Part shown: in pieces, positions 62,868-64,000 of the stretch
How the letters are laid out: each line of letters opens with the position of its first letter
Position numbering within the stretch: the first letter of the stretch is position 1
NCBI RefSeq assembly: GCF_900091495.1
Contig: NZ_LT607413.1
Coordinates: forward strand, 868,001 to 932,000
Origin: Micromonospora echinospora
GTDB taxonomy: Bacteria; Actinomycetota; Actinomycetes; Mycobacteriales; Micromonosporaceae
Length of the DNA: 64,000 nucleotides
Direction: 5' to 3'
The notes under the pieces: generated by a model
The model's database searches: none
The model's input: the letters and a program-made list of their open reading frames with translations, nothing else
Told to the model about the DNA's origin: nothing
Translations under genes and position numbers: made by a program

Positions 62868-63101
62868 TCAGCCGACCGGGAGGCGCTGCGCCTCGTGTTT
62901 CCCGATGACGTACTCCGCGCCGCAGAACGAGCACTGCCGCACGTAGCGGGTGCGGATCGGGATCAGCGGGACGAAGAACACGCTGAACCTCGTCGACCGC
63001 TTGGTGATCACCTGGGCGGCGTGGTTGCCGCAGTTCGGGCAGACCATGGCGACCACGCCCGACCGGCTGACCGAGGTACGGAGTCCGAAGATGAGGAACA
63101 T
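62868..63101 (-). CDS. Small zinc-ribbon protein
   Basis: 77 residues from ATG 63101. Two zinc knuckles (CPNC, Cys21/24; CSFC, Cys57/60) flank FFVPLIPIRTRYV, the signature of the actinobacterial MFLIFGLRT-type zinc-ribbon family. The function of the family is not known. It lies 38 bases downstream of the SRPBCC gene on the same strand and may be co-transcribed with it. Confidence 0.88.
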   Translation of the reverse strand: MFLIFGLRTSVSRSGVVAMVCPNCGNHAAQVITKRSTRFSVFFVPLIPIRTRYVRQCSFCGAEYVIGKHEAQRLPVG

Positions 63102-63139
63102 CGCCGGGCAGTACCCCGATCGGCCGGCCGCTAACGGTG

Positions 63140-63970
63140 TCAGAGCCAGATCGGCCGCCAGTCCGGCACCTCGTGGTAGCGGCGCAGCTCGGCGAGACCG
63201 GCGACGGAGCCACCCCAGGCGGCGTACGGCGGGTTCTGCTCGTCGAAGCCGCTCTGCACGAAGGTCAGCCGGGTCCGGCCCTCGGACTCGTCGAGTTCCC
63301 AGGTGGTGACGCCGGTCGGTCCCCAGTCGACCGACATCCGCCGTCCCGGCTCCAGGTCGACGACCTTCGCCGCGTAGCCGGACTCGAACCCGCCCATGGC
63401 GTACCGGCCGCCGACCCAGGGCTCGATGCCGATCGGGTACCCGAACCAGGCGCTGGCCTGCTCGGAGTCGATGAGCGAGGTGTAGACGGCGTCCATCGGC
63501 GCGTCGATGAGCAGCTCGCCGCGCAGGTCGGTGGAGGTGAAGTCGACCTTCGGCAGCAGGGGACGCCCCTCCAGGTGGGCGGCGAGGTTGGCGATGCCCA
63601 GCGACCACCAGGTCTGGAGCACGCCCCGGATGTTGCTGCCGCTGATCGCCTCGGCGAAGTCGAAGTGCGTCTGGGTGAGGGTGAGGATCGTCGCGTCCGG
63701 ACCGTCCTCGGCCAGGTTGATCGTGGTGGTGGTCTCCTCGCCGCCGAGCAGCCAGGTGAACCGCAGGTCGTGGTCGTCGACGTGCAGCAGCCGCTGGTGC
63801 GGGGCGTCCCCCTCGGGGGTGTTGCGGCCCCAGAACGCGTACCGGTCCGGCAGCTCCACCTCGGCGTGCTCGGTGAGCCAGGTCCGCAGTTCGGCCGGGT
63901 CGGTGAGGGCGTGGTGGACGGTCTTGCGCGGCGCGTCCAGACGGGCCCGGATGGTCATCGGCTCAGTCAC
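63140..63970 (-). CDS. Double SRPBCC (AHSA1-like) domain protein
   Basis: 276 residues from GTG 63970, with AAGGGAG upstream. Two START/Bet v1-like AHSA1 domains are in tandem: the first from IRARLDAPRKTVHHALTDPAELRTWL to about 135, the second from ELLIDAPMDAVYTSLIDSEQASAWFG to about 270 (SVDWGPTGVTTWELDESEGRTRLTF). Such domains bind hydrophobic ligands or modulate partner proteins. No regulator is next to it within the window; the region upstream is cut off. Confidence 0.9.
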   Translation of the reverse strand: MTEPMTIRARLDAPRKTVHHALTDPAELRTWLTEHAEVELPDRYAFWGRNTPEGDAPHQRLLHVDDHDLRFTWLLGGEETTTTINLAEDGPDATILTLTQTHFDFAEAISGSNIRGVLQTWWSLGIANLAAHLEGRPLLPKVDFTSTDLRGELLIDAPMDAVYTSLIDSEQASAWFGYPIGIEPWVGGRYAMGGFESGYAAKVVDLEPGRRMSVDWGPTGVTTWELDESEGRTRLTFVQSGFDEQNPPYAAWGGSVAGLAELRRYHEVPDWRPIWL

Positions 63971-64000
63971 GGTCTTCTTCTCCCTTGGGATAGCAGGCGA

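Overview
The window is very GC-rich, has strong G/C bias at third codon positions, and uses GTG and TTG starts freely. Its gene set is typical of a Gram-positive actinomycete of the Micromonosporaceae, most like Micromonospora: a PknG-type kinase locus, F420/PPOX enzymes, a TipA-like MerR regulator, secreted polysaccharide enzymes and an MfpA-like pentapeptide protein. This assignment rests on gene content and style, not on a database match.

Left third (1-31,300). A broken-off aldo/keto reductase lies divergent from a LigD-type phosphoesterase whose fused ligase domain looks catalytically dead. A secreted pectate lyase, a GH15 enzyme and a cupin follow. Positions 6087-13992 hold six same-strand genes built around a PknG-like kinase: a GlnH-like binding protein, a polytopic membrane protein, the kinase, a zinc-ribbon protein, a GlnX-like four-helix membrane protein and a sugar-binding lipoprotein. 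Most junctions overlap or nearly touch, so this reads as one signalling operon. Then come a beta-family protein, a cysteine-free HesB-like protein, a PBP4-type carboxypeptidase, small oxidoreductases, a pentapeptide protein, a DUF6642-like protein with a possible caspase-type dyad, a two-component system divergent from an ABC exporter, and an ArsR regulator next to a membrane-anchored serine hydrolase.

Middle (31,300-43,900). Secreted enzymes dominate (metallophosphoesterase, endonuclease I, isoamylase), followed by an aldo/keto reductase, a GNAT enzyme, a three-repeat secreted protein, a flavoprotein and a flavohemoglobin. At 40,869-43,835 a compact XRE / 34-codon micro-ORF / isochorismatase set is followed by a decayed second flavoprotein and an inositol-monophosphatase-like gene.

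Defence-rich segment (43,884-53,481). It contains an SF1 helicase, an Mrr-type nuclease immediately followed by a DarT-DarG toxin-antitoxin pair, a phospholipase-D/helicase/DUF3427 protein, and an HNH nuclease of the phosphorothioate-recognising type. No dnd modification genes are visible. Codon use from about 40,800 to 49,000 is less extreme than in the flanks, which suggests acquisition.

Right end (53,700-64,000). A secreted protein of unknown function, a TipA-like regulator, a small membrane protein and a GGDEF-EAL protein lead to a two-gene cassette (RecB/Cas4-like nuclease with four candidate iron-sulfur cysteines plus an unrecognised 512-residue partner). The junction of that cassette is tandemly triplicated in a way that creates a 25-codon ORF and keeps stop/start overlaps. 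A zinc-ribbon protein and a double SRPBCC protein close the window.

Two structural themes recur. One is an approximately 55-bp double-palindrome element in four intergenic copies (1540, 17763, 56358, 62593) shaped like an intrinsic terminator. The other is a set of minisatellites at gene 3' ends or junctions (8188, 15350, 17710, 27291, 61313), several of which carry copies of the neighbouring stop codon. No rRNA, tRNA, CRISPR array or transposase gene was recognised.
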